Source of the DNA: Henricia sp. BOLD:AAB3569 | Taxonomy: Eukaryota > Echinodermata > Asteroidea > Spinulosida > Echinasteridae | Assembly (NCBI GenBank): GCA_037783545.1 | Contig: JBBELK010000068.1 | Span: 2,294,001 to 2,358,000, forward strand | DNA length: 64,000 nt | Direction of reading: 5' to 3' | In this document: positions 50,201-60,175 of the stretch, in pieces | How the letters are laid out: every line of letters begins with the position of its first letter | How positions within the stretch are numbered: the first letter of the stretch is position 1 | Program-made: the position numbers and the translations under genes | The notes under the pieces: model-generated | What the model saw: the letters and a program-made list of their open reading frames with translations, nothing else | The model's database searches: none | What the model was told of the DNA's origin: nothing

Positions 50201-51367
50201 CTAGGCAACGAGCACATTTACCACATCACCACACAGGATGACTACCTGTTGCGGGTAGATTTAGAAGATTTTGACGGCTCCAAGGCCTCGGCCATGTACG
50301 CTGGGTTCCGGGTGGCAAATGAGGCACAGAACTACCGGCTGTATGTGGCCAATTTCACCGGGGGAGAAGCTGGTAAGTTGCGGCCTCATTTGTTAATATA
50401 ATTATGTGGTTTCGAACTGGTCCAATACCCACCCTACTCTCAAGACGTGGCAGCCTCTGATTAAATATTTACACGTAGAGCACTGTTGGCTGGTTCCAAA
50501 TGGTCGACCGGACATGACTAACCATCGTTGACCACAGTGTATTCGCCTGTTCGGTTGGAAATAGACGAACTATTGAGGAATTGCAAATTGTCATCGAAAA
50601 CGACCGTAATTCGAGACCACCAGTTGGCTTTAAAGCTCAATTGGTACGGCGTCTGCAAGGTAAGCAGAAGGTCCGCGGTTTGAATCCCGGTGGAGCCAAG
50701 TTGCTTTTCACTGCATCCAGATTTCCCAAACTCATATGGACATTTGTCCATATTTGTATCGAATTCATTTACTTATTCATACTTTCACTAAGACCGATAA
50801 AAAACCGATAGAAATACGACTTAAATTAGTCACATCACATTTTTGTGAAAGAAAATAAAATAGGCTCTTTCATTTGGTCTTTAAGGTGACTCTCTGAGTG
50901 CTCACAGCGGTAGCTCCTTCTCGACCAGCGACAGCGATCTATCAGGCGGCGCGTGCTCTTCCTACCGAGGCGGTGCCTGGTGGTACCCACGCCTCTGCGG
51001 CGACAGTAACCTCAACGGTCGCTACCTGCCCGGGGTCCATACGGAATACGGCGAGGGGGTCATGTGGCGATCCTGGCGCGGGCTGACGTATTCTCTGCGC
51101 CGTACCGAGCTCAAGTTTCGCCCCATGGTGGAGAGCGACTGGCCCACGGTAGCTCAGGGGGTGGGCGGTGATACGAGTGGTGAGGAGGGGGACGAGGGTG
51201 AGGACGCTGAGGAGGGGGACGAGGGGGAGGACGGTGAGGAGGGGAAGGAAGGTGAGGAGGGGGAGGAAGGTGGGTTGGAAGAAGGGGAGAGATCGTATTC
51301 GTCATCATCCTCGGTAACAGATAAGCCCGACGAGGCACCATTCAAGGGCACGGTTAAAGGAGCGTGA
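47128..51367 (+). CDS. Divergent fibrinogen-related protein with acidic C-terminal tail, FReD gene 4
   Basis: Four exons: 47128-47266, 49253-49395, 50108-50372, 50886-51367 (139+143+265+482 nt; 342 residues). Signal peptide at about residues 1-30 (CLLFVSLLYHVHISRA), then CETPCEGVG, not the CC-CC stalk of genes 2 and 3. The fibrinogen domain keeps DCKDI, VYCDMETDGGGWT, FQRRYDNRFDF, YRVGFGSLGSEFWLGNE and WWYPRLCGDSNLNGRYL. The calcium loop reads SDSDLSGGACSS (197-208), so the DxDND signature is lost. After FRPM (residue 263) comes a 79-residue tail very rich in Glu, Gly and Asp, then a Ser run. In the first three exons it is closer to generic animal FReDs than to genes 1-3. An in-frame Met exists at 47149 and upstream; 47128 keeps the usual exon length. 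The stop codon lies in a transposon end. Confidence 0.87.
47620..47770. repeat. Palindromic ACGTCACCCTTTGTG repeat, copy 2
   Basis: Partner of 38890-39040, in intron 1 of FReD gene 4. Confidence 0.7.
48224..48455 (-). pseudogene. Tc1/mariner-type transposase C-terminal remnant
   Basis: Minus-strand fragments in two or more frames read WPAVSPDLNP, then LEHV-DEMQHRVHDLPQQP-NLKELDRDLI, and finally IPQDFHACIIASMRRRCTAV followed by DARGGHTRH and a stop at 48226-48224. SPDLNPIEH-WD...RRRC-AVI-ARGGHTRY is the C-terminal signature of Tc1/mariner (IS630) transposases. Frameshifts and stops show it is dead. It lies in intron 1 of FReD gene 4. Confidence 0.85.
48640..49202 (+). repeat. Repeat family J, copy 2
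   Basis: Full-length partner of 21305-21872, in intron 1 of FReD gene 4. It ends 50 bp before exon 2. Confidence 0.75.
49253..49395 (+). CDS. FReD gene 4 exon 2
   Basis: 143 nt, acceptor CTATTTTACAG, donor GTATGT. It encodes EPLPKDCKDIYDSGKTKSG, VYTIFPQDVYLC and LRVYCDMETDGGGWT; two codons shorter than the equivalent exon of genes 1-3. Confidence 0.88.
49424..49559. mobile_element. 140-bp palindromic TTAA element, copy 2
   Basis: Same ends (TTAAAGGCACAGGCTCGTC) and centre as the copy at 41582. It sits 28 bp downstream of the donor site of FReD gene 4 exon 2. Confidence 0.8.
49575..50010. mobile_element. Two SINE tail fragments
   Basis: GGCCGCGTGGGTTTTC, TCCCACTTCTA and TC-TTCGTC-TC occur at 49601-49665 and 49890-49980. 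The same tail is in the SINEs at 24925 and 61558. Intron 2 of FReD gene 4. Confidence 0.6.
50108..50372 (+). CDS. FReD gene 4 exon 3
   Basis: 265 nt, acceptor TTGGTTCCAG, donor GTAAGT. It encodes VFQRRYDNRFDFYLRWSDYR, SEFWLGNEHIYHITTQDDY, LLRVDLEDFDGSKASAMYAG and FRVANEAQNYRLYVANF, a textbook central fibrinogen segment. Confidence 0.9.
50480..50580. repeat. Palindromic GGTTCCAAATGGTCGAC repeat
   Basis: GGCTGGTTCCAAATGGTCGAC and its loose inverse TTCGGTTGGAAATAGACGA; also present at 11170-11260. Confidence 0.6.
50626..50700 (+). tRNA. tRNA-like sequence (pseudo-tRNA or SINE head)
   Basis: 73-nt cloverleaf geometry by eye: acceptor GGCTTTA pairs with TGGAGCC (two G-U), D-stem GCTC against CGGC (one mismatch), anticodon stem TCTGC with GCAGA perfect, loop AAGGTAA (anticodon GGT, would be Thr), 5-nt variable loop, T-loop TTTGAAT but only 3 of 5 T-stem pairs. 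U33 is A and C56 is T. These faults argue against a working tRNA. Intron 3 of FReD gene 4. Confidence 0.45.
50886..51367 (+). CDS. FReD gene 4 exon 4 (degenerate calcium loop, acidic tail)
   Basis: Acceptor GTCTTTAAG. It encodes FSTSDSDLSGGACSSYRGG, AWWYPRLCGDSNLNGRYL and TYSLRRTELKFRPM, where other FReDs end. The frame stays open through GEEGDEGEDAEEGDEGED-type repeats, a short basic/Ser segment (ERSYSSSSSV) and stops at TGA 51365-51367. Confidence 0.87.
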
Positions 51368-51721
51368 CCAGATCATATTGAACCTCCTATTTTCCCAGTG
51401 GGTGTTGAGATTTTGATACCATATCATCTTTTCATATTTTTCTCATTACCAATCTGAAATTTCTCGCTCTCAATCCGTATACTTTCAAGGATATCGTCAA
51501 AAAACAGCACCGATGTTTTGTAAACTATAATTTATCCGGTTCCACAAAGCAGTGCAGTATAATTACACCACCTTTTTGCTTTCACATCCAAATTGGACAT
51601 TGCACATTTTCCGTTTTCTTGTAATGGATTGCATTTTACGTGTATTTTAGGGAGGTATTTTATATGATTGTTAGGTTAGAACGAAATATATTTTCTGGAA
51701 AAATCTGAACAACTCCTTTAA
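51354..51721. mobile_element. TTAA-flanked miniature element providing the FReD gene 4 stop codon
   Basis: It starts TTAAAGGAGCGTGACCAGA and ends AACTCCTTTAA. Two related copies at 40847-41145 and 60176-60542 share the ends and interior segments (TTTTGATACCATATCAT, GATGTTTTGTAAACTA). The stop TGA of FReD gene 4 (51365-51367) is inside the left terminal repeat. Confidence 0.8.
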
Positions 51722-51829
51722 GGGAAGCATCCAGGCTCGAAAGAACAATAAGAAAACAAGGATCTTTGACCTGTCGTTTTTGGTTGTGTCCGGAAATAGA
51801 CCTGAGGCACAATGACATCACGCTCAGGG

Positions 51830-52085
51830 ACGTAGATAGTGGGGCAGTTTTATACGGCCGTTTTTGCGCCTTGCCTAGACTTGCCCGAGTCTGACTTGGG
51901 CAAGTGTAGAGCATACAGCGCGCCTCTGACTAGTGGCCTGTCAAATCTCTTTTCTGTCTCGGAAGACTTTCTCAGAGAGAAGAAACAGAAGAAAAGAGTT
52001 TAGACATGCCACCAATCCAGAGGGCGTGCTGTACGCTGCGCATTACAGACCAAACACGGGAAGTCAGACTTGGTCAAGTGAATTG
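51830..52085. repeat. Palindromic GACTTGGGCAAGT repeat
   Basis: GTCTGACTTGGGCAAGTGTAG and CAGAGGCGTGCTG-type arms; a related copy is at about 2380-2510 (AAGTCAGACTTGGGCAAGTC). Lies in the possible 3' UTR of FReD gene 4. Confidence 0.6.
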
Positions 52086-52190
52086 AAATATTGACAGTAA
52101 TTGTTCGATAACTAAATGTTGGTCGATTTCTTTTCCGTTGATATCTCATTTGAAAGCGAGTAACGTTTATGTTTCTAGAAAAATATCAAT

Positions 52191-52196
52191 AATAAA
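52191..52196 (+). terminator. Possible polyadenylation signal of FReD gene 4
   Basis: AATAAA about 820 nt after the stop. It is weak because it is distant and in AT-rich sequence. Confidence 0.25.
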
Positions 52197-52259
52197 ACAA
52201 AACTGTTTATTTTTCGAGGTGTCACACACAAAACGCACTGACAATACATCTTTAAAGGT

Positions 52260-53500
52260 AAAATGGCATAGGCCCTACATGCATACGAAATTGTGTTTGA
52301 GTTAGAAAGAAATTGCTGGTGCGGTTATTTTGCATTTAGGCCTACTTCGAATTCATGCCCAAATCAAAGTGCGCCCTCCCACTGTGTCCGCCATGCTTCA
52401 AAAAAGCTCGTGACGACACTGATGATTCTGCTCATATTCCCGCCGATTTAATGTACCGAAGATAAAATGAGTATTTACCGACGTGCTTGGCGCGTGTTTT
52501 AATTGCGATGAAATAACTTAGCGATATATCAGATTCCCTGTATAGTAGGTCGTGTTAGTAAGATGATTTTCTGGTCTGTTCCAGAGGCGTCCATTTCCCG
52601 CCGTTGCTAGGCACGAAGTGGCCGCTTTTGGCGCCAATTTTAGTTCGGTATATGTTATTATTATCTTGTCGTTTCTTGGCACGTTTAGTGTTATCAAGAA
52701 AAATATCTGTTGCATATTAAGCTAGCTTTGGAAACTTAATTTGGACGGTCATCGTCATGTCAATCCTTCTGTCATTCTAGTTCATATTGGGCAATATAGG
52801 GCGATAAAACGTTCCTGAAACTAAGGCAAGATAATTTGCTCTAAAGTAGGGCTGGGACTTAAAGCCCCAATACATCATAATTATGCAGTGACCAAAAATT
52901 TTACTTCACGAGTTGAAAAAAAAAACTGAATAAAAGTGTCGATAGCAATGGTAAGAAACACCACATGATTTTTTCCGTGGTACGTGTACTTTTGTGGGGG
53001 AAATTGCCAACAGAATGTACTTTTTTAACCAAAACAAAATTTCTGCAGAAAAGTTTACGAAAGCAGAATTGATCCCAACAAAAGACAGCTATCACCTGAC
53101 AAGATATAAAGGTGCCGCACTTGCAGTAAACATTTGCCTTGTAGGCCCATAGTTTACTGCAGGGTCGTGTTAATTTTACAGGGCGAAACTGTTCCCATTG
53201 GACCTTTCGAGGGCCCTGTAAAACTCTGTAAAAGTTTCCGCCCTGTAAGTTTTACATTGTGATCGCGGTAACTTTACAGGGACGCTAATTCTCCGTGCGT
53301 CCCCATTGGACTAAATTTTGTTACTCTCCCGCAAAAACCACGGGAGTTTTACCAAAAATAGTCCAATGGGGGAACACCACTTTATACCTTTAAAACAGAT
53401 TTTACTCCATGTGCTCTTTTTATTTCTTGGAAAGGATGTGAGATGATTCCCCGTCTACATTGTCTGGAGGTAGACAGATTATATATTTCTTTTAAATAAA
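52260..53500. other. Stretch without recognised gene
   Basis: Holds a dispersed repeat at 52860-53040 and short inverted motifs with TTTACAGGG / CCCTGTAAA at 53180-53285. No coding exon recognised. Confidence 0.5.
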
Positions 53501-53514
53501 TGTTTAATGAATTA

Positions 53515-54110
53515 GCCTTTTACACGTTTCACGTGAATAGCGTCTGGTACACTGACGTACTTCATCTTATACATGCACACAATTGACCAGACTAATTTTG
53601 TTGTTGCTATGTGGTGCACGTGGCAGGTGTGAAGTACAGATACAATACCGTGTTCACCGTAGAATAGAAGGACAAAGCAACCAGACTGTTGATTTGTAGG
53701 CAATGGCATGCACCACGTGGCAATAATAGCATACACTCTAAAAACAACTTAGTCAAAAATAACTGATTTTCAGTTGCACCCAGCGGACCCTTATTGTATA
53801 GTCAGTTTGACTAGATTTTCTAATCAGAATGACTAAAATCTTTGTAACGTCAAACAGATATCTAGTTAAAACAACTACCAGGCGGAGTCAGATTCACTGG
53901 TGTAACTATATTTCTAGTCATTTGTCAGTAACTATACATGTAGGTTTTTAGGGTCCGCTGGGTGAATGTTTTGACCGATTTCTAGACAAATTTGACTAAG
54001 TGTTTTTACAGTGTAGTATGTGACTTTCTAAACTGCATTTCCATTTGAAAGTGAATAATTCTGGGTACCAGACATTATGCAAATGTTATACACGCAAAAG
54101 GCTAATGTGG
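53515..54110 (-). repeat. Dispersed repeat family F, copy 4, interrupted
   Basis: Reverse-orientation family F sequence (53515-53740 and 54016-54110) split by another miniature element at about 53742-54015. Confidence 0.7.
53742..54015. mobile_element. Miniature element with ACACT(G)TAAAAACA ends
   Basis: Left end ACACTCTAAAAACAACTTAGTC, right end its near reverse complement GACTAAGTGTTTTTACAGTGT. The interior has further inverted GACTA motifs and an inner inverted pair CACCCAGCGGACC / GGTCCGCTGGGTG. Inserted in family F copy 4. Confidence 0.75.
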
Positions 54111-54387
54111 GCTGGCTGCCATATCGAAGGACTCGGTGATTCATTTCCTCGTAAATTGTTAGATGTTGTTTGATCTGAAACGAGTATGCTATATAACCGA
54201 ACGAACGCGGCCAATATCACTAGAATAAGCTACACACGGCATGCCATGTTACGACCGTCCATAAAACTTGTGTCAACAACGTTACTGTCGCTTTTGGAAA
54301 ATTAATGGTTCTTTGCACGGAGGCCATCCTGAGAGCACCAGTGACATTGTCAATGTAGATCTATTGCGACGTGTCGTAACAATTGGT

Positions 54388-54590
54388 GAACGATATGTGG
54401 CAGAGGGACTCCCCCCTAACGCCCCTATACCTCAACACACTCTTCCCTTTTGTTAACGCACCAACTCCCCCTAAAAACTGAAAGGAATTCCTTGGAAATT
54501 CCTTGGATATTTGAGACACAATGGGGGAACAATGGTAGGGAAGGCGGGGGAGGGGGGATGCCCTCTGCCACATATCGTGCTGCATATGCC
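54388..54590. mobile_element. Palindromic element with GCACGATATGTGGCAG ends, copy 3
   Basis: CGATATGTGGCAGAGGGAC at the left and GCCACATATCGTGCTGCATA at the right. Confidence 0.75.
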
Positions 54591-54944
54591 TGCACGAAGG
54601 GAACAAAAGGCTGCTACTGGCCGCGGGGCATGAATGGGTTGTGGTTAAACACCCTTGTTCGGGCGGTAACGTGATAAACAGTGGCAGCCAGTCAGCCAGG
54701 AGTCACACAATGGCCCGTAATCCAATAAGCTCTTTATTGTTCAGCGAACGTGTTCAGTCTGACCAGACAAGTTGAATTGTTTGCATGTTCACTGAAAACC
54801 GTGCAACGGTGTATCGTTTATGTACCGTTTCCCGGTATACAGACCGTTTCTATTTTGACCTCGCGCCTTACGACTATCAACTTTGCATACTAACATGGTA
54901 ATATTTTATTGTTTTTATGAGTGTTTGCAGGGCCCTAATAGACA

Positions 54945-55108
54945 GCCGAAGTGTGACGTGCGTTGCCATGGCAATTGGCTCTAAACATCATGGCCGTCGG
55001 GAAAAGTACCATTGCAAAAGCACAGGGACACGGTTCAGTGATTTTTAGTGTTGAGCCAATTACCTAGGCAACCAACAACAGATGACGTATTCACTTCGGC
55101 AGTCTATT
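54945..55108. mobile_element. Palindromic element with TAGACTGCCGAAGTG ends, copy 3
   Basis: AATAGACAGCCGAAGTGTGAC at the left and TTCACTTCGGCAGTCTATT at the right. Confidence 0.75.
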
Positions 55109-55439
55109 GCAACCAGTTTTAGTTAACTGATTAGACACACCCTGAGTAAATAAATGGAATAAATAAATAAATAACATGACCGCCGGTGCGAAAAGTTTAT
55201 TTCAAAGTACAAGTACATATTGTTTCTACCCGAGACCGCGGTGTCGCCTTGAAGAACTAATTTTAATACAATTCTAGGAATTAACAAAACAAATCTCTCC
55301 AACTGATATATAGTGGTCTTGTGGGTTGACCATAATAGTGACATAACGTACATTCTTTACGCCAAGGGATAGTATAACTTTGCGCCAAAAGGACAATATG
55401 CAATGCCTTCAAACAACAATGACACCATGACAACATTTG

Positions 55440-55605
55440 CAACATTTGGCGCATGATATGTGACCGAGCGTAGCCTCTTCCATTGTTCCCATATTCCAAG
55501 GAATTTGAAAGGATTTCTTTTCAGGTTTTCGGAGGCGGGGTATTTAGTGTGTCGGCAAAATGGAAGAGTGTGTTGAGGTGTAGGGGCAGTCTCTGTGCCA
55601 CATAG
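55440..55605. mobile_element. Palindromic element with GCACGATATGTGGCAG ends, copy 4
   Basis: GCGCATGATATGTGACCGAG at the left; interior AGGAATTTGAAAGGATTTC; decayed right end GTGCCACATAGGC. Confidence 0.6.
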
Positions 55606-55830
55606 GCTAGGCTATACTCTCGGTCGAAGGACAATAACATTATCAAACTGATACACCGAAATCAGCAGTTGGACGAGGATGTTAAAAACAAACACAAAAC
55701 ATGGCGAGGCATTGGTTTTAGCGTTGGTACCATTTTTCGTGGAGTTCGCTGAGGACTGAATTTCAAGGATTTGCACCGATGATTCTGCAGAGAACACCTA
55801 GGTACGTACTAAAAAACCGGTATTTTTTTC

Positions 55831-56211
55831 GTATACATTGAACAAAGATTTAAAGGAAATTACCTCCTGGAATCAACACATAATGTAATTTTAAGATATA
55901 CTTCCAACTTGCACTTTTGTCGCAAATGTTGCTTTTCTGTAGAAAAATCACGTTTTCCTCTTCAAAAATTGCCTTCAGTTAGTGCACAAGATAACCATTC
56001 ACGCGCGCGCGCAGCGCCCTCTGTTGTCGCGCTTACGCACAGACCGCTCGCCGCGTCATTTTGTGCATTACTTTATGCAGTAATTTTATCATTTATTTAT
56101 CTCGGAAATGCAACATTTGCGACGGAAGTGTCAGTGGGAAGTATATCTTAGAATTGAATAAGCTATCGATTCCAATATATAAATTTACCCAAATCCGTGT
56201 TCAATGTATAT
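55831..56211. mobile_element. Miniature element with ATACACTGAACAAAGATTT ends, copy 2
   Basis: Same ends and same interior (CAACATTTGCGAC, GTGCATTACTTTATGCAGTA), in inverse orientation to 20138-20501. Confidence 0.8.
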
Positions 56212-56524
56212 GAAAGAAATACCAAAAAATCTTAGTGAATACATTTTTAGGATTGGGATTTCAAAATAGAATTTCGAACATTCGTCTTGGAAAGATTACT
56301 GCCCATGGACACCCACTGGGACCCCCCATGCACTAAACCTGTGGGGACAACTCTTGTAAAAAAAATAGAAGTAAAATCATTTTCCCCTTTGTGTTCTTAT
56401 CATCAAACTAGCATTGGTTTATATGTCATAACAAGCAAAATACTGGGTGTCCGTACATTATCTGGCTTGACCCATACGTTTTCCACATAGGGTCGCAGGC
56501 ACTTGTTTGAACTTAGTGGATTCT

Positions 56525-56690
56525 TTATTACACAATAGACCCTTTGCACGGGCGGCTATGACAGGGGGCAGTCACATTGTCACCGTGCGTCACACGACTA
56601 GGCACTTTGTGGATCTATTGTCACATTTAAATATAAAAATCTGTCCCCTGTCATGGCCGCCGGTGCACCGTGCAAAGGGTCTATATAGGA
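56525..56690. mobile_element. Palindromic element with GGCGGCCATGACAGGGGGCA ends, copy 2
   Basis: Ends ATAGACCCTTTGCAC and its complement; same core as the copy at 6308 in the opposite direction. Confidence 0.75.
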
Positions 56691-56720
56691 CACATCCTAA
56701 AAGAATCGTTCATATAAACA

Positions 56721-56756
56721 CAGATTTCCATCCTATTTTAATAGGATGGAAATCTG
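56721..56756. repeat. Perfect 17-bp stem hairpin
   Basis: CAGATTTCCATCCTATT and its exact reverse complement separated by TT. Confidence 0.9.
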
Positions 56757-57214
56757 TTAAAACAGTTGTTAATGAGCCGCATCCATTTCACTCACTCGAT
56801 GATTTCCATTCGATAGCTGCTCTTTTATACTTCGTACAAGCGTCTTTTCTATAGGCCACTGACCGTTAATGAGCCGTACTCTCACATTGATACGTGTCCA
56901 AACAGTGCTTGTGGACAAGATCTATTCGATGTTTTCGTCATTTTTGGGCGCCCGGCTTTTGGTGGCCGTAACGGTCAGTTAATAGCAGTGTAGGGTAGCT
57001 TAGGGGCACTGCCGTGCTCTTAGACCGCCCAGCCCTCTAAACGAAATCGAGTTGTTTTTTAAATTGTAAATATAATTCAAATTATATGGGTCATTCCACG
57101 AAGTTGAGACACAAAATGAAGGCGAGTCAGAATACAAAAACGCTGTTTTTGTTTTGTAACTTTATATCTCCTAAACTTGCCTATTTTTTTCTTTGACTAT
57201 GGAGCCATGTTGAT

Positions 57215-57610
57215 ATGGTTACATAGCATGTCTGGTGAATGAATCATTGATTTATGGTATTGCATAACAAAGATAGACACAATTCTTCCCTGGGTTCTGA
57301 AATAACTACAAACACATCTTGTGACTTTATTAAGAAAAGTGACATTGGCAACCATTACCAGGCTGTTCCGAATAGTAGGCCTACCCTTCAGAATATATAA
57401 GAAATCGCATAACTGCTGAAATCCACACATACTGATGGTAAAAAGAGCTGTGTTTGAGATGAGGTCAGGTTGAATGTCGAGCTGGAAGACGACATTGAGG
57501 CAAAACATTGTGTTGATATAGCTATTTCAGAACCCAGGGAATAATTGTCTATTTTTCTTATGCAATATCATAAGTCAATTATTCATTCACTGGACATGCT
57601 CAGTAAATTA
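57215..57610. mobile_element. Palindromic element with GCATGTC-GGTGAATGAAT ends
   Basis: About 85-bp inverted ends including CCCTGGGTTCTGAAATA and its complement at 57520-57605. Confidence 0.75.
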
Positions 57611-57619
57611 TCAACATGA

Positions 57620-59140
57620 TTGCATTGTCAAAGAACAAATATCTCGGTAAGTTTTAAAGATTTAATCTACAAAACAAAAACAGATTGTATACAATGATGT
57701 AGTGACTTGACTGTTTAGAGTAATAGTCTCGCGGTGAGTCACACTTCTGAAGATCAGTCAGGGTATGGCATTGGTATTTTAACGTTGTGACGATCTTCTT
57801 TGAATTATCACTTTACTGTACCGCGTTTGTAAACGCCCAGACGCCAATAAATGTAAAAGGCACCTTAAAATCTATCGATTCGATAAATAAAATGAAGAAA
57901 ATGTTGTCCGAGTTTGTCACAAACAAAATGTTTGACCTTTTGTTTCCGGTTTGCAAGTACATTTACGAATGGCAGGCTCACTGGCTTGGTCCATCTCAGA
58001 AATATTAGCGTTGCTAAATCAAATATCTAGTTTGAACGTCAACTTGAACGTTCATTTCTATACTGCTATAATGCAACGTATTCGCGCCAACTACACGGTG
58101 CCAAAATATTCGCGCCACTTGCGGACATTTTGGTGATCTTTTTTTTAAAAAGAACAAATTATTGTCGATGATGCTACATTACTAAATTAAGTAAACATTG
58201 AGCCGATGTGTTTCTTTAATGTTTGGACTCCGCATTAAACGTATTTGCATTGGTCAGTGTAAAGCTCCAGTCACGTGACTACGTTAATGCTTCAAGTAGA
58301 GGAACGAACTGGCACTCGTGAACTAGAGAATGCCGCCGAATTTACGCCAATTGAAACATTTTGGCATGGTGCCGCTTTTAATACGGCTACCGTGCATGTT
58401 TGTAACAAAATGTCTACCCACAAAATTTCATAAAATAATTTGCAATAGACGTGAAATACGGTGAAAATAAAACTGAGCATTTGGGTTGATAAAATCGCCC
58501 ATAAATATGTTAATGAAGGCTGAAAGGTGCTTGTATTGATTGCTTTCGATGACGTAGAACATCCGGGAATGTGTGGTGGTCAACAGTCACGGGCGTACAC
58601 GCGCGCGCCAATAGACGCACATGAACACGCGTAAAAAATACTCACCAGCGTATTTTCATTCGAAGGTGCCACACACGCGCGTTGCGATACGTTCAAAATA
58701 TTGAGCATGCAGTGAGCTTGTAAACACGAAAGTGCTTCTACTTGATCGCGATTTTTAGCCTGAAGAAATAGTACGTTTTTATCTTTATCGATACAACAGC
58801 CATGGCGCAACAACATAAAGCAAGGTTAAGCAACGGAGATAAGTGCAACCAATTCGCTTTTCTTGCTCTTTTTTGCCGGTTATCAATCGAGCCACGTGCG
58901 TTATGAAAAATGCCAACCAAAATGGTGGATGGAAGGCGTGACGTCACCGGAAAGCAATCAATAGTGGAGGGATGACTTTCAGCAATGGATGCCTTTGGGT
59001 TATTGTGCTTATTTTAAAGTTGAACTGTCCGATTTGAGGCCGATTTGAGCGCCAACATTTTTTTAGAGCTAAATTGCTATTTTTCTAGAATAGAAAAAGT
59101 TATTAGCTTTCATTTGGTGCCAAGAGTGTAAAAATCCATC
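57620..59140. other. Stretch without recognised gene
   Basis: Anonymous sequence; a decayed fragment of the element at 1543-2112 near 58140-58230. No exon homology seen. Confidence 0.5.
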
Positions 59141-59145
59141 ACGGA

Positions 59146-59286
59146 TTAAAAGCACAGGCTCGTCAGCAATGCGCGCGCCAAATTCGTGCCACGAAATACG
59201 CAGCTCCGTGTAGCAAAGGCATGGAGCTGCGTATCTCGTTGCACGAATTTGGCGCGCGCGCATTGCTGACGAGCCTGTGCCTTTAA
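59146..59286. mobile_element. 140-bp palindromic TTAA element, copy 3
   Basis: The most nearly perfect palindrome of the three, flanked by TTAA on both sides. Intergenic. Confidence 0.8.
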
Positions 59287-59395
59287 TGCCAGTCGATTAA
59301 AAACAAGAAATAATAAAAGACGGGTCCTGTCTTTTATTCGACAGGGTTATGACGTAATGAACATATGCGTGTACATTGTACACAAACTGCCTTTC

Positions 59396-59705
59396 CCGTA
59401 TTAGGGCGACCGGTTATGGGTAAAAAAGGCGTATTAGGACGACCGACCGCATTAGGGCGACCGATAGCCGGTCGTCCTAACGCCAAGTGCTTCAAAAACC
59501 ATCTTTATTAGGTCAAAAACCATTTTTATTAGGTTTCTCACCATTTTTATTAGGTTTGTAACCATTTTCGTCTAGGTTGAAAAACATTTTTATGAGAACT
59601 TTAAGTCGAAAAAATGGGTGTCAACGGCAGAGTTTCTTGCCGACAAATTTGCCGTTTTAGTGGTTCCCCAGAGCACTCTTCCCAAAAACGGTCGTCCTAA
59701 TACGG
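59396..59705. mobile_element. Element with TAGGACGACCG ends, copy 2
   Basis: Reverse-orientation partner of 20755-21050, with CATTTTTATTAGGT repeats and CCGGTCGTCCTAA termini. Confidence 0.8.
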
Positions 59706-60175
59706 GAAAAGTAGTTATTTAACATACTATATACATATGAGCGTACGCGCACATGTACAACATGTAAAGCTTCAAGAAAAAGGCTTGTTTCTCCAATTCC
59801 CGACGTCGGAAATTTAATTGTTTATATTTCTCGTTACAGAGACACGTAAGCTTTCCAAATTCGTTCGCTTGTGTGAATTAATTTTTTAATAATCCTTTCA
59901 CCCAAACACGGACAGTGCAACTTTGCAGTAACCCAAGTTTTTACTTCGTGAGTTGACAAGAAAAACCAGACTGATAAAAAATGATTTTCCCAGTTTAAAA
60001 TGGTACCTTTGTGGGAGAAATTGCCAACTGAAGGTGTTTTTTTAAACCATTTGCGAACGATTTTTCTACCGTTCATTCAACACACAAAAAAAACATGCAT
60101 AGATTTTTCAGGTTTTCTGAAGTATTACTGCATGCATCTATAGTGGCTGAATTTTTTTACAAGGCATGCAGTTTA

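Noticed and set aside
51170-51300. Acidic Glu-rich stretch as a separate low-complexity artefact
   Set aside because: It is in frame with the fibrinogen domain to a stop with no splice donor before it, so I kept it as coding; the antisense Pro/Ser-rich frames are shadows.
57197-57508. 103-codon frame on - strand
   Set aside because: Lies inside a fold-back element (57215-57610).
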